This document shows positions 1-8,655 of a stretch of DNA of 64,000 nt, piece after piece (the stretch's first letter is position 1; every line of letters begins with the position of its first letter). The position numbers were made by a program, and so were the translations under genes. This stretch comes from Chitinophagaceae bacterium (lineage in GTDB: Bacteria > Bacteroidota > Bacteroidia > Chitinophagales > Chitinophagaceae): NCBI GenBank assembly GCA_019638615.1, contig JAHBTL010000035.1:1-64000 (forward strand), in the 5' to 3' direction. The notes under the pieces are model-generated. The model was not told the origin of the DNA. It did no database searches and was given only the letters and a program-made list of their open reading frames with translations.

Positions 1-96
1 AAAAAATGATTGAGACTGCTTCCCCCGCCGTAAAATCTAATTTAATTTAATGCATCACACAGGGTAGGATCGCAGTGTCCGAAGACTATTCAAATT

Positions 97-120
97 AAAC
101 CTCATTCAGGGGTTTTTTTT
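97..120 (+). terminator. Rho-independent terminator of a gene left of the window
   Basis: A 7-bp stem (AAACCTC / GGGGTTT, including one T-G pair) with loop ATTCA is followed directly by a run of eight T. This fits an intrinsic terminator for a plus-strand transcript entering from the left. It lies against the stop codon of the minus-strand OsmC gene, so it may also separate two converging transcripts. Confidence 0.55.
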
Positions 121-529
121 ACGCAAGCGTTGCATCAAGTGTAATGTCGGTATTCAGCAATTTGCTGATCGGACAATTGGTTTTAGCGTCTGCGGCGGCG
201 GCGTCAAATTTTTCTTTGGTAATTCCGGGTATGGTGGCCTTCAGCTCCAGGTGAGAAGAAACGATGGCGCCATTCTCGAAAGTGATCACACAGTTGGTAT
301 AGATTTCATCCGCGGTAAACCCCGCTTCCTGCAGCACAAAGCTCAGCTTCATACTAAAACAGCCCGCATGCGCCGCGGCTATCAATTCTTCGGGGTTCGT
401 ACCAATGCCGCTTTCAAACCTTGAGCTGAAAGAATATTGTGTTTTTTCCAGCACACCGCTTTGTGTGCTTACTATGCCTTTGCCTTCTTTTCCTGAGCCG
501 TTCCATACGGCGGTTGCTGAACGTTTCAT
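119..529 (-). CDS. OsmC family peroxiredoxin
   Basis: This 136-residue protein has the OsmC/Ohr fold signature. The motif TNPEELIAAAHAGCFSM holds the first redox Cys (C57), and NCPISKLL holds the second (C119); R37 and E47/E48 are in the usual places for the peroxide-binding site. Members are cytoplasmic thiol peroxidases that reduce organic hydroperoxides or hydrogen peroxide. The length is full for the family and the ATG at 529 is the only sensible start. It is divergent from the aminotransferase gene with about 100 bp between them, so the two probably have separate promoters there. The sequence resembles the OsmC branch more than Ohr, but I cannot separate them firmly. Confidence 0.9.
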   Translation of the reverse strand: MKRSATAVWNGSGKEGKGIVSTQSGVLEKTQYSFSSRFESGIGTNPEELIAAAHAGCFSMKLSFVLQEAGFTADEIYTNCVITFENGAIVSSHLELKATIPGITKEKFDAAAADAKTNCPISKLLNTDITLDATLA

Positions 530-633
530 ATATTTAATTTAAAAGGTTATAAAACAGAGGTTTAATATTTTGAAAAGTTTTACACTGTAAAAGTGAACTG
601 ATAATTTTACTTATTCAAAAACCAAACCATTTA

Positions 634-1779
634 ATGCGGGATATTGTATCAAAGTTACCGGATGTAGGTACCACTATTTTTACTGTAATGAGTTCGCTGG
701 CGGCGGAATACAATGCAGTAAACCTCGGGCAGGGGTTTCCCGACTTCCGGATGAATGAGGAGCTGATAGCGAGCGTAAACGAAGCCATGCACAAAGGCTT
801 TAACCAATACGTGCACATGAATGGGTATATCCCGTTACGCGAAATACTGGCAGAAAAAATTCAAAGCCTGTATGGTACAACGGTGCATCCCGATACCGAA
901 ATTACGATTACTCCCGGAGGCACCTATGCTATTTATACTGCACTTACTGCCGTATTACAGCCGGGCGATGAAGTGATCGTTTTCCAGCCGGGGTACGATA
1001 GTTATGTACCCAATGTAGTGATCAATGGCGCCAGGCCCTTGCTGATCCCGTTGCAGTACCCCGGTTATACAATTGACTGGCAGGCGGTACGCAAGGCCGT
1101 TAGTTCACGTACACGTATGATCATGCTTAATTCGCCCCATAATCCTACAGGCGCTGTTTTGCGTGAAGAAGATATCCAGGAGCTGAGGCAGATCGTGAAA
1201 GACAATGATCTTTGGATATTGAGTGACGAGGTATATGAGCATGTAATTTTTGATGGTGAGCCGCACCGCAGCATGTTGCGCTATCCCGATCTGCTGGAAA
1301 GAAGTTTCGTATGTTTCTCGTTCGGTAAAATATACCATTGCACCGGCTGGAAGATCGGCTATTGCGTGGCGCCCGCCGCTGCCATGGCGGAGTTCAGGAA
1401 AGTACACCAGTTCAATTGTTTTTCGGTGGATAGCCCCAAGCAGGTAGCCCTTGCTACCTTCTTAAAGCAAAGGGAGCAATATGAGCAGTTGGGAGCGTTC
1501 GTGCAAAGCAGGCGTGATTATTTCCTGGAGCTGATGAAGGCAACAAGATTCAGGATGCATCCGTCATCAGGCAGCTATTTTATATTGGGCAGCTATGAAC
1601 ATTTCAGCGATGAATCAGAAAAAGACCTTGCCATCCGCATTACAAAGGAATACGGGGTAGCTTCCATACCTGTTTCGGCTTTTTATCAAAACCCCGTTGA
1701 TAATAAAGTGCTGCGTTTCTGCTTCTGCAAAAAAGAAGAAACGCTGGAAAAGGCGGTGGAGCGGTTGAGGAAAGTGTGA
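634..1779 (+). CDS. Class I/II PLP aminotransferase, methionine/aromatic type
   Basis: This is a 381-residue fold-type I aminotransferase. The N-terminal segment has VNLGQGFPDF; the cofactor-binding part has NSPHNPTGAVL, SDEVYEHV and the PLP lysine in SFGKIYHCTGWKIGY (K232). RFCFCK near the C-terminus supplies the substrate-carboxylate Arg. The SFGK-YH-TGWK-GY signature is that of the YbdL-type methionine aminotransferases, which use methionine and aromatic amino acids with 2-oxo acids. It is cytoplasmic and full length. It converges with the GH16 gene, leaving 18 bp. The exact amino donor is inferred from similarity only. Confidence 0.88.
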   Translation: MRDIVSKLPDVGTTIFTVMSSLAAEYNAVNLGQGFPDFRMNEELIASVNEAMHKGFNQYVHMNGYIPLREILAEKIQSLYGTTVHPDTEITITPGGTYAIYTALTAVLQPGDEVIVFQPGYDSYVPNVVINGARPLLIPLQYPGYTIDWQAVRKAVSSRTRMIMLNSPHNPTGAVLREEDIQELRQIVKDNDLWILSDEVYEHVIFDGEPHRSMLRYPDLLERSFVCFSFGKIYHCTGWKIGYCVAPAAAMAEFRKVHQFNCFSVDSPKQVALATFLKQREQYEQLGAFVQSRRDYFLELMKATRFRMHPSSGSYFILGSYEHFSDESEKDLAIRITKEYGVASIPVSAFYQNPVDNKVLRFCFCKKEETLEKAVERLRKV

Positions 1780-1797
1780 CATTAAAAAGGGGACCGG

Positions 1798-2628
1798 TTA
1801 TTCCTTTTGCCAAATCCTAACGTAATCCACCTCCATCCGCCTGGGAAATTTTGTTTGTGAGGGATCGCCGCCATTTTGCCCGCCTATGGCAAGATCAAGC
1901 AACATATAATGCGGTTGCTTGAAGGGATTAAAACCACTTCCGTCTTTATTCACTAATTTGTCAACCGCTACTTTATTCAACAGGGAATCGTCTACGTAAA
2001 GCGCAACATATTCTTCGGTCCAGTCCATGCGCCAGATGTGAAATTGCTCCGCCCATGCTTTGCCGCCTAATTGCTGTATACCTGTTTTGGTAGTGTGCCA
2101 TTCATTGCTGTTGTTTACGCCGAGGCAAAGGATATTCGCTAACAGGGTATCGCGATAATATTCCAGAATGTCGATCTCCCCGTTTGCCGGCCAATTTCTT
2201 TCCACGCCCAATGTCCACCATGCCGGCCATACGCCCGGATCAATGTCGATGCGTGCGCGCAGCTCAAATTTTCCATACTTCCATTGATGCTTTCCTTCGG
2301 TTATCATACAGGCGGAAGTATATTCAATATGCTTTCTGGCGGTACGCCAATGGTGACTGCCCGGCTTATACAGGGGATTGGGCTTTTGCTCACGCCTGGC
2401 TTCTATGATCAGCAAACCATCCCGGCAGAATGCATTTGCCGGCTGATACCATTGAAATTCTTCATTTCGAACAAAGCCTTTTTCATACTTCCATTTGGTA
2501 GTATCCGGCGCCCCGTTCCTGTTAAATTCATCGCTCCAAACCAGCTTGTATTTATACTGTGCCTGCAGGATGGCATTATATAAAAAAAGAAGAAGGATTA
2601 AAAAAGTCGTCCGTTTAAAAGAAAGCAT
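1798..2628 (-). CDS. Glycoside hydrolase family 16 (beta-glucanase-like), secreted
   Basis: The ATG at 2628 was chosen over an upstream TTG because it directly precedes a signal peptide (MLSFKRTTFLILLLFLYNAILQAQ); the protein is then 276 residues. The mature part opens with YKLVWSDEFNRNGAPDTTKWKYE, typical of GH16, and the catalytic motif is EIDILE (E151, D153, E156). WPAWWTLG and the C-terminal MEVDYVRIWQ are further family marks. Members cleave beta-1,3 or mixed-linkage glucans, agars or carrageenans; the substrate cannot be read here. The gene diverges from the histidine kinase, with a shared 122-bp promoter region that carries a CTACTGGTTTACCGGTAT site. Confidence 0.9.
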   Translation of the reverse strand: MLSFKRTTFLILLLFLYNAILQAQYKYKLVWSDEFNRNGAPDTTKWKYEKGFVRNEEFQWYQPANAFCRDGLLIIEARREQKPNPLYKPGSHHWRTARKHIEYTSACMITEGKHQWKYGKFELRARIDIDPGVWPAWWTLGVERNWPANGEIDILEYYRDTLLANILCLGVNNSNEWHTTKTGIQQLGGKAWAEQFHIWRMDWTEEYVALYVDDSLLNKVAVDKLVNKDGSGFNPFKQPHYMLLDLAIGGQNGGDPSQTKFPRRMEVDYVRIWQKE

Positions 2629-2685
2629 GGCAAAACCTTTGTGATTCTTACTGTTAAAATACAAAATTTGGTTTCACAAAAAAAT

Positions 2686-2703
2686 CTACTGGTTTACCGG
2701 TAT
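2686..2703. promoter_or_regulatory. Candidate operator, similar to the palindrome at 10,383
   Basis: The site CTACTGGTTTACCGGTAT lies between the divergent GH16 and histidine kinase genes. It matches 15 of 18 positions of the perfect palindromic core CTACCGGTTAACCGGTAG found at 10,385-10,402 upstream of another gene. Both are followed or preceded by a TATATTT stretch. A shared repressor or activator site is an inference from this similarity and position. Confidence 0.3.
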
Positions 2704-2750
2704 ATTTATATTGTTGGCCCATTCTTTAGTATTTGCTTTTAGTTTTGAGT

Positions 2751-4772
2751 ATGCGGAAAATGATCCTGCTTATCTGTTTATTGTTGCCGGTACTATTGGC
2801 AGGTGCACAAACAATTGCCGGCCAGGCGGATAGCCTTTTAAAGCGCCTGCATATCACCAGTTCATACGATGATAAGATAGAACTGCTGGGAAAAATTTCT
2901 GATGTATATTCTTATGACGACTCGGCGAAGGCTGTATATTATGCCCTGCAGATAAAAAAACTGGCAGAGGAAAGAAATGATCAACGCGGCATCGGTATAG
3001 CGTATTACCGTTTAGGCGGCGCATATCTTGAAATAAATGAATTGGATAAAGCGGCTGAGCATTATATTAAAGCAGAAGCGGTTTTAGAAAATGATACCAG
3101 TCGGCTTGCCCGGGAAATTTTAGGCAGAATATGGTCAAATCACGGAATGGTATATCAGCGCAAAGGCGATATTGATACACATTTGAAGTATTTACTGGAG
3201 AAGACGATCCCCATTAATGAAAGCCTGAAAGACTCTGTGAACCTGGGAAAGAACTATTACAATATCGGCATCATATTTCAGAATATAAGGGAATACCCTA
3301 AAGCGATTGACTATTTCAAAAGATCAATAGCCATGCTGAACAAAACAGCCTGGGTGCCTGAGCTTAAAGATAATTATGTGAAGCTTGTAGAATCAATGCT
3401 GTACGTGGATGTTGATGAAAGCTTTAAGGACTCAGCATTTAATTTGTTAAAGAAAGCGGCGCAGCTGATAAAGCAGTACCCTGACGCTATTTCGGAAATA
3501 ATGTACCTGCAGGCTATGGGAATGGCGAACGAATATTTTGATGGCAATATTAACGAGGCGGATGAGTACTATGCTGCCGGGTTTGATATGGCGGAGCAAA
3601 ATAATATACGAACCTTTAAAACAGCGCTGCTCCTGCGCAGGTATTATATAAAAGAAAAACAAGGCAGTTATGCAGAGGCGCTTGCGATCTCAAAAAGAAT
3701 TTATTTTGACTATAGTGATTTCCTTACGCCAAAGGACAGGCTGCTGCAGTTGAAGCACATGATGGAAATGGAAGAGAAGCTGGGTAATACCAAAGCTTCG
3801 CTTGAGCTGCATAAGCAATACATACGAATGAATGACAGTATCCAGGCAAGTAATGTGTCGGTGAAGGTGCAGGAGCTGGAAAAAAAGTATGAAGCCAAAG
3901 AAAAAGAAACACAGATCATCAGGCTGAACCAGGTGGCGCAGGCACAGCAGTTGCAGATCCAGAAAAACAGGCTGTGGACCTACCTGCTTGGCGCGGGAAT
4001 GTTATTCCTGGTTGGTTTTTTTGTTGCGCGGCAGATCATCAACCGTAATAAAAATAAAATAGCGGTGCAGGAAGCGGAGCTTTTGCAGCAGCGCATTGAT
4101 AAGATGAAGCAGGAGCAGCATATCAGCCATTTTGCCGCTGTACTGGAAGGGCAGGAGCAGGAACGAAAACGGCTGGCAATTGACCTGCATGACGGGTTGG
4201 GCGGATCGCTTTCCGGCTTGCGGCTGAAGCTGTCTAAAATTATCCGGGATGAAAAACAGCAGTCCCCCGCTGATAACAGGGATGGTGCTTTAAAGAGCAT
4301 AGCCGACGGACTTGACAGATCCATCAACGACCTCAGGCATATTGCCAGGAATATGATGCCGGAGTCGCTGCTGAAATACGGGCTTATTGCTGCTATTAAA
4401 GATTTTTGCAAAAGTATGGAAACAGGCAATGCCGCTATTACGTTCCAGTCGTATGGTGTGCAGGAAAACCTGGCGCAGTCAACGCAGATAATGATCTTTC
4501 GTATTGTACAGGAGCTGATCACCAACGCAGTTAAGCATGCAAAAGCCAATCATATACTGGCGGAATGCCTTCAGCAGCAAAATACTTTTTTGATAACAGT
4601 AGAAGATGACGGAAAGGGATTTGAAGCTACCGGCGATTTTGAAGGGATCGGATTGACAACGCTCAGGAACCGGGTAAAATTTTTAGATGGCAAGCTGGAT
4701 ATTCATTCAGAAAAGGAAGTAGGTACTACTATTAATATTGAATTTGAAATTGAAGATGAACAACAAAATTGA
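2751..4772 (+). CDS. TPR sensor histidine kinase (NarL-partner type, HisKA_3)
   Basis: The protein has 673 residues from the ATG at 2751, preferred over an upstream TTG because the signal peptide MRKMILLICLLLPVLLAGAQ follows it. Order: signal peptide, periplasmic tetratricopeptide repeats to about residue 350, a coiled-coil segment, one membrane span (about 406-428), a HisKA_3 dimerisation domain with phospho-acceptor H480 in DLHDGLGG, and a HATPase domain with ITNAVKHAKA (N box) and DDGKGF and GIGLTTL (G boxes). It is full length and catalytically intact. It overlaps the response regulator gene by 17 bp, so the two are co-translated. The signal is unknown; TPR-type sensors of this kind are common in Bacteroidota. 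Confidence 0.93.
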   Translation: MRKMILLICLLLPVLLAGAQTIAGQADSLLKRLHITSSYDDKIELLGKISDVYSYDDSAKAVYYALQIKKLAEERNDQRGIGIAYYRLGGAYLEINELDKAAEHYIKAEAVLENDTSRLAREILGRIWSNHGMVYQRKGDIDTHLKYLLEKTIPINESLKDSVNLGKNYYNIGIIFQNIREYPKAIDYFKRSIAMLNKTAWVPELKDNYVKLVESMLYVDVDESFKDSAFNLLKKAAQLIKQYPDAISEIMYLQAMGMANEYFDGNINEADEYYAAGFDMAEQNNIRTFKTALLLRRYYIKEKQGSYAEALAISKRIYFDYSDFLTPKDRLLQLKHMMEMEEKLGNTKASLELHKQYIRMNDSIQASNVSVKVQELEKKYEAKEKETQIIRLNQVAQAQQLQIQKNRLWTYLLGAGMLFLVGFFVARQIINRNKNKIAVQEAELLQQRIDKMKQEQHISHFAAVLEGQEQERKRLAIDLHDGLGGSLSGLRLKLSKIIRDEKQQSPADNRDGALKSIADGLDRSINDLRHIARNMMPESLLKYGLIAAIKDFCKSMETGNAAITFQSYGVQENLAQSTQIMIFRIVQELITNAVKHAKANHILAECLQQQNTFLITVEDDGKGFEATGDFEGIGLTTLRNRVKFLDGKLDIHSEKEVGTTINIEFEIEDEQQN

Positions 4773-5379
4773 GATCATTATTGTAGATGATCACCCCATG
4801 GTGATTGAGGGATTGAAATCGTTGCTGTCCAATTACGACATACTATCGGTTACACATACCTTTACCAGGGGGAAGGACGCGTATGAATATCTTTCGGCGC
4901 ATGCAGGAGATGTTGTTTTAATGGATATTAATTTGCCGGATATAAATGGTATTGAGCTTTGCGATAAATTATGCTCGGTAAATCCTGTAATTAAAATACT
5001 GGGCATGAGCACGCACAATGACGCCTCCATTATAAAGCAGATGGTTCATAAAGGCGCGAGAGGCTATCTTATTAAAAACGCGTCGGCAGAGGAGCTATAT
5101 GCCGCTATTGAAAATGTGTATGAAGGAAGCACCTATTTCAGCGCTGAAGTGCAGGGCATACTGGCGGAATCCTCCTTAAAAAATATCCCGCGCTTAACAC
5201 GAAGGGAAAAAGAGATCCTGAGCCTGATCGCATCCGGCGACACTACCCAGCAAATTGCGGACAAGCTGTATCTCAGTCCTTTAACGGTAGAAACACACAG
5301 GAGAAATCTGATGCAGAAATTTAGTGTAGGCAATGCTCCTGCGCTGATTAAAATGGCAATTGATCATAAGTTGCTCTAA
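4756..5379 (+). CDS. NarL/FixJ-family response regulator
   Basis: The protein has 207 residues from the ATG at 4756 (MNNKIEIIIVDDHPMV). The receiver domain has the acidic pair in VDDH, the phospho-acceptor D57 in LMDINLPD and the conserved Lys in YLIKNAS. The C-terminal GerE/LuxR helix-turn-helix starts at LTRREKEILSLIASG and includes LSPLTVETHRRNLMQK. It should bind DNA when phosphorylated by the kinase encoded just upstream, with which it overlaps. Its targets are unknown; the divergent GH16 gene and the kinase operon itself are plausible. Confidence 0.94.
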   Translation: MNNKIEIIIVDDHPMVIEGLKSLLSNYDILSVTHTFTRGKDAYEYLSAHAGDVVLMDINLPDINGIELCDKLCSVNPVIKILGMSTHNDASIIKQMVHKGARGYLIKNASAEELYAAIENVYEGSTYFSAEVQGILAESSLKNIPRLTRREKEILSLIASGDTTQQIADKLYLSPLTVETHRRNLMQKFSVGNAPALIKMAIDHKLL

Positions 5380-5699
5380 GGTTGGTGCAGGAGAGTATGT
5401 ACTTTGACGCAGGCCGTAAAATGAATCGCTTTACTACCTCTGTAAGCTGCCTTCATGAATGTATCCCTGTGCCCCGTATCTTTTGTAATCATCCATTAAA
5501 CATGGCTCTTTGCCGTTTTCTCAAAATATGCCGCCGTTCCCTCATTGCAGCTTTTTGACAATAACCGGTTGCAGTAGATTTATGCCAGGTATAACATATT
5601 ATCCATACCCTTTGTCTTTCCTGTAAGTGGCTATCCTTTTTACTCCCTGGATACTGGCATGAGAAAACATTCTTATAAAGCTTAATACATTGTAAAGAC
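5380..5699. other. Intergenic region, 320 bp
   Basis: The gap separates the response regulator from the IPT/TIG lipoprotein gene. I see no convincing ORF, RNA gene or terminator. It must hold the promoter of the lipoprotein gene, but I cannot pick a clear Bacteroidota promoter (TAnnTTTG). Confidence 0.4.
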
Positions 5700-6674
5700 A
5701 TGAAAAATAAACTGATTCTCTGCTGCCTGGCTTTTGTGCTGGCAGCCTGCTCCAAGAATAACAACTTAACAGATGATCAAAATGATTTACCGCTTACTAT
5801 TACTGAAATAACTCCCGAAGCTGCCTTTGAGGGAGATGAAATCACTATTAAAGGCAAAGGCTTTGGCGCTGACCCTTCAAAAATAAAAGTGTATTTCTAT
5901 GGAGAGAACGAATGCCCGATCGTATCTCTTAAAGATACCGTTGTGGTAGTTACGCTGCCTGTTGGCATATGGTATGGATTGAATAACTACGGGCATTTTA
6001 AAATAGTACGGGGAATTAAAGATTTTACTTTTGATAAGGCACTTACCGTTAAAAAAGATCTTCAGTTGGTGAACGTAAATAATCTCAGTGATAACACAAG
6101 CCGTATACGACCTGATAATGTAATAGAGTTTGAAACTATAGAAGCAGACAAGATTTTTATTTATTTGGATGGCACTGATATAGAGGTAACAGGGGCTACG
6201 ATTACTGAGAATCATTATAAAACATTTACTGTTAACCTTCCGCCGGATTTTTATGGCACAGACAGGTTTGAAGATACGGCTACCGCATGGGTAAAGGTGA
6301 CTGCAGCTGCTGGAAGCAAGCGTGTATCTAAAGATTATAAAACAAGGCTTATGCCTGAAACCTTTATTAACAGGATTGCGGTTACCTCGGATACATGGAG
6401 CCTTAAGCAATTGTTAGCAGGCGGAAAAGTGCTTGGACTGAAGGTGGAAGGCCGGAACTTATTTTCAAGATGTTATTTCAAGATCATGAACACCACGTCA
6501 AATACTTTAATATTCAGTGATGTGCTGGGAGCTTCCGACTCAGGGCTTTTTTATAGTGAACTTGAAAAAGGGATTCCCGTGACCAGCTTTACCCAGGGCT
6601 CTTACCGGCTGTCGCTGTACACACCGGAAGGCAAGTGGATGGGGGACGCTAATTCCTTTACACTTGTAAAATAG
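5700..6674 (+). CDS. IPT/TIG domain lipoprotein
   Basis: This 324-residue protein starts with a lipoprotein signal (CLAFVLAACSK, Cys in the lipobox). It continues with one IPT/TIG immunoglobulin-like domain at about 35-100 (ITEITPEAAFEGDEITIKG, GFGADPSKIKVYF). The rest is beta-rich without a recognised domain. Such proteins sit in the outer membrane or on the cell surface of Bacteroidota and often assist glycan binding, but nothing here shows the ligand. It is monocistronic by spacing and carries no SusC/SusD-type partner. Confidence 0.75.
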   Translation: MKNKLILCCLAFVLAACSKNNNLTDDQNDLPLTITEITPEAAFEGDEITIKGKGFGADPSKIKVYFYGENECPIVSLKDTVVVVTLPVGIWYGLNNYGHFKIVRGIKDFTFDKALTVKKDLQLVNVNNLSDNTSRIRPDNVIEFETIEADKIFIYLDGTDIEVTGATITENHYKTFTVNLPPDFYGTDRFEDTATAWVKVTAAAGSKRVSKDYKTRLMPETFINRIAVTSDTWSLKQLLAGGKVLGLKVEGRNLFSRCYFKIMNTTSNTLIFSDVLGASDSGLFYSELEKGIPVTSFTQGSYRLSLYTPEGKWMGDANSFTLVK

Positions 6675-6759
6675 GCGCTGTGATACTGCCCAGGTTAAAA
6701 TATTACAGGTTGTATCAAAACCTTATCACAAATTCCGTAGTGCCCGGTTCAATCCCGCT

Positions 6760-6866
6760 GTGTGAAGCGTCCTTCGCTTCACACGTAAATAAAATGTAGC
6801 CTCCGGCTACAGCTGTAATCGCCGGAGGCAATAATACAGGGATGCGAAGCGAGAGACACTTCGCAT
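6760..6866. repeat. Cluster of three perfect hairpins in a non-coding gap
   Basis: Three adjacent inverted repeats lie here: 6760-6784 (10-bp stem GTGTGAAGCG, 5-nt loop), 6795-6811 (7-bp stem TGTAGCC, 3-nt loop) and 6842-6866 (8-bp stem ATGCGAAG). A degenerate fourth copy of the AAGACACTTCG unit follows. The 323-bp gap from 6675 to 6997 between convergent genes has no credible CDS. The arrangement resembles a REP-like or small mobile extragenic element. Confidence 0.55.
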
Positions 6867-6939
6867 AGCAAAGACACTTCGTATAGTAAAGTTTATGACC
6901 CTTCATTTTTTTGCTGTTGCGTTTACAATATGATCCAGT

Positions 6940-6979
6940 AAAAAAAGCAACCAGATCATTATCAAATGACCGGTTGCTT
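6940..6979 (-). terminator. Rho-independent terminator of the C1 peptidase gene
   Basis: On the minus strand, 19 bp after the stop codon, an 8-bp stem AAGCAACC / GGTTGCTT is extended inward by a nearly matched GGTCATT / AATGATC arm. A run of seven T follows directly, so this is a good intrinsic terminator. Confidence 0.75.
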
Positions 6980-6997
6980 ATGTTGAGCCCTCTGGTA

Positions 6998-8632
6998 CTA
7001 TTCAGCTTTGCCTCTTTGTGACTGGAATTGTTGTATGGCTGCTTTCAGCCTGCCATTTTTCCTGAGTGTATTTATCATGCCGCCAATTTCCTTTGAAGTA
7101 TACATGTTCTTATCGCCTGTTAAATCCCCGGGCGTAATGCCCTCGATTTTCCTTCCTGATACCGGCGCCTGGCCGCGGTGGCTGCTATTCGCTATCCTGC
7201 TGCTGATAGCGCCATTTTGTATTTTTAACGGCCAACCATCAGCGTCTGTTACAAAATAATAGTTATTGGCTTCGTCGTTTTCCTGTATCACGTCAAATGC
7301 GTCTGCAAGACATACGAGATAATAATAGCCATTGATGTTTGGCATGGTATAGGTCCATTGTATCCTGTCATCGTCGTATAATACTTCGGCTATACCGGTT
7401 CCACCAGGCAGGTTAATATGGTTCCACCAGTTGCCGGCCTGCCCGATACCGTCTTCCAGGCTTCCATTGTCTCCCAACGAACCGTACTGGTCGGTATATT
7501 CATCGTACAACAAGATGCCGAAATCATTGGCGTTAAATGCATTGTAATACAAATACACAATATTCCACCGGCGGCCTGCCTGTATTGACTGCTTACCTGT
7601 ATTGTATACATTGTAATACATTTTCCTCTTATTGCCCGAGCCGTTTGCAATGTCTTCAACATTCCAGGGTACAAGATCATAGTCGCCGGTTACATTGTTA
7701 TCCGGCGGATCAACAGGATTGTAATCTTCGGAAACGCCATTGGTGGCAACAAACGCCATCATGCCAAATTGCGGATTGATCATAAAGTTGTAATCAATCC
7801 ATATAAAGCCATTATCACCCCAAACATTGCCCCATGAATTAACTACCTGGAAGGCGCCATTCGGTCCTTTGTTATCATCATAGCCAATGATCATCATGGC
7901 GTGGCGCGCATGGGGTCCTACATTGGTAAAGGTTGAATGACTTGTGAGCACCTGGTCGCCGCGCCAGGTCATAAAATTATCGCTGAGCTTGGCGCCAAAC
8001 ACTACCGGCCTGTTTTGGGAAAGATAGGTTTTGATCTCTGTTACATCCATTGAAATTTTCCTGAAGTTGTTGAGCTTGTTCTTTCCCGCTTCACCTGCCA
8101 CGCCGGCATCGGGAGACTGACCGCAGTTACCCATATTGGTATAAGGTACGCTGCTTAAAGAAGCGCTTCCGCGGTTGATAAGCTGCATGAATGCCGGTTC
8201 AAAATTCGTTCCATTGCAATCACTTCCTTTGTCGGCAGCAGGGATCGCCAGGAATAAATCCTTGGGGCTGGTTTGGTTTCTTGCATCAGCCAGTGTTGAA
8301 GCGCTCCAGTTTTTATCAATGGCATTGAGGGTTGTTTTCATGTTATACCCAACCGCCCAGGTAACGCAGGTGCCATATTGCCCCTGGTCGCCGATAGGCG
8401 GGAGCTTTGTTTTGACGGAAAAGCTGGAGGGTAAAGTATTGTTGCCGAGGCCGAGGAAGATATTCGAGGGGATTTCGTCAGGATTGTCCTGCCCGTTCCA
8501 GCCCATTCCATAAGGCGTATCAGGCGTGGGGTCCGGATCAGGATCGCCGCCTTGTTCTTTCTGGCAGCCCGCCAATAGAATAACGGGAGAGATCAGCAAC
8601 GCCCATTTAAAATTTCTTTTGGTCATACTCAT
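6998..8632 (-). CDS. Papain-like (C1A) cysteine peptidase lipoprotein
   Basis: This 544-residue protein has a lipoprotein signal (LLISPVILLAGC, lipid Cys at 23) and a Pro/Asp-rich spacer. The C1A peptidase domain has PPIGDQGQYGTCVTWAV with the catalytic C89, RHAMMIIGYDD with H244 and VVNSWGNVWGDNG with N265, so the triad is complete. The part after residue 310 is a beta-rich domain (DYDLVPWNVEDIANG to about 470), perhaps a CARDB-like binding domain, followed by a short basic C-terminal segment. It is presumably anchored to the outer membrane. It is followed by its own terminator; the lipoprotein gene at 8656 lies 23 bp upstream on the same strand and could be co-transcribed. Confidence 0.88.
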   Translation of the reverse strand: MSMTKRNFKWALLISPVILLAGCQKEQGGDPDPDPTPDTPYGMGWNGQDNPDEIPSNIFLGLGNNTLPSSFSVKTKLPPIGDQGQYGTCVTWAVGYNMKTTLNAIDKNWSASTLADARNQTSPKDLFLAIPAADKGSDCNGTNFEPAFMQLINRGSASLSSVPYTNMGNCGQSPDAGVAGEAGKNKLNNFRKISMDVTEIKTYLSQNRPVVFGAKLSDNFMTWRGDQVLTSHSTFTNVGPHARHAMMIIGYDDNKGPNGAFQVVNSWGNVWGDNGFIWIDYNFMINPQFGMMAFVATNGVSEDYNPVDPPDNNVTGDYDLVPWNVEDIANGSGNKRKMYYNVYNTGKQSIQAGRRWNIVYLYYNAFNANDFGILLYDEYTDQYGSLGDNGSLEDGIGQAGNWWNHINLPGGTGIAEVLYDDDRIQWTYTMPNINGYYYLVCLADAFDVIQENDEANNYYFVTDADGWPLKIQNGAISSRIANSSHRGQAPVSGRKIEGITPGDLTGDKNMYTSKEIGGMINTLRKNGRLKAAIQQFQSQRGKAE

Positions 8633-8655
8633 CTGTTTTATATTGATAAATGATA

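Noticed and set aside
3980-4549. Antisense frame of 189 residues in the histidine kinase gene
   Set aside because: Cys/Ser-rich mirror frame of the kinase domains, with no start context or homology.
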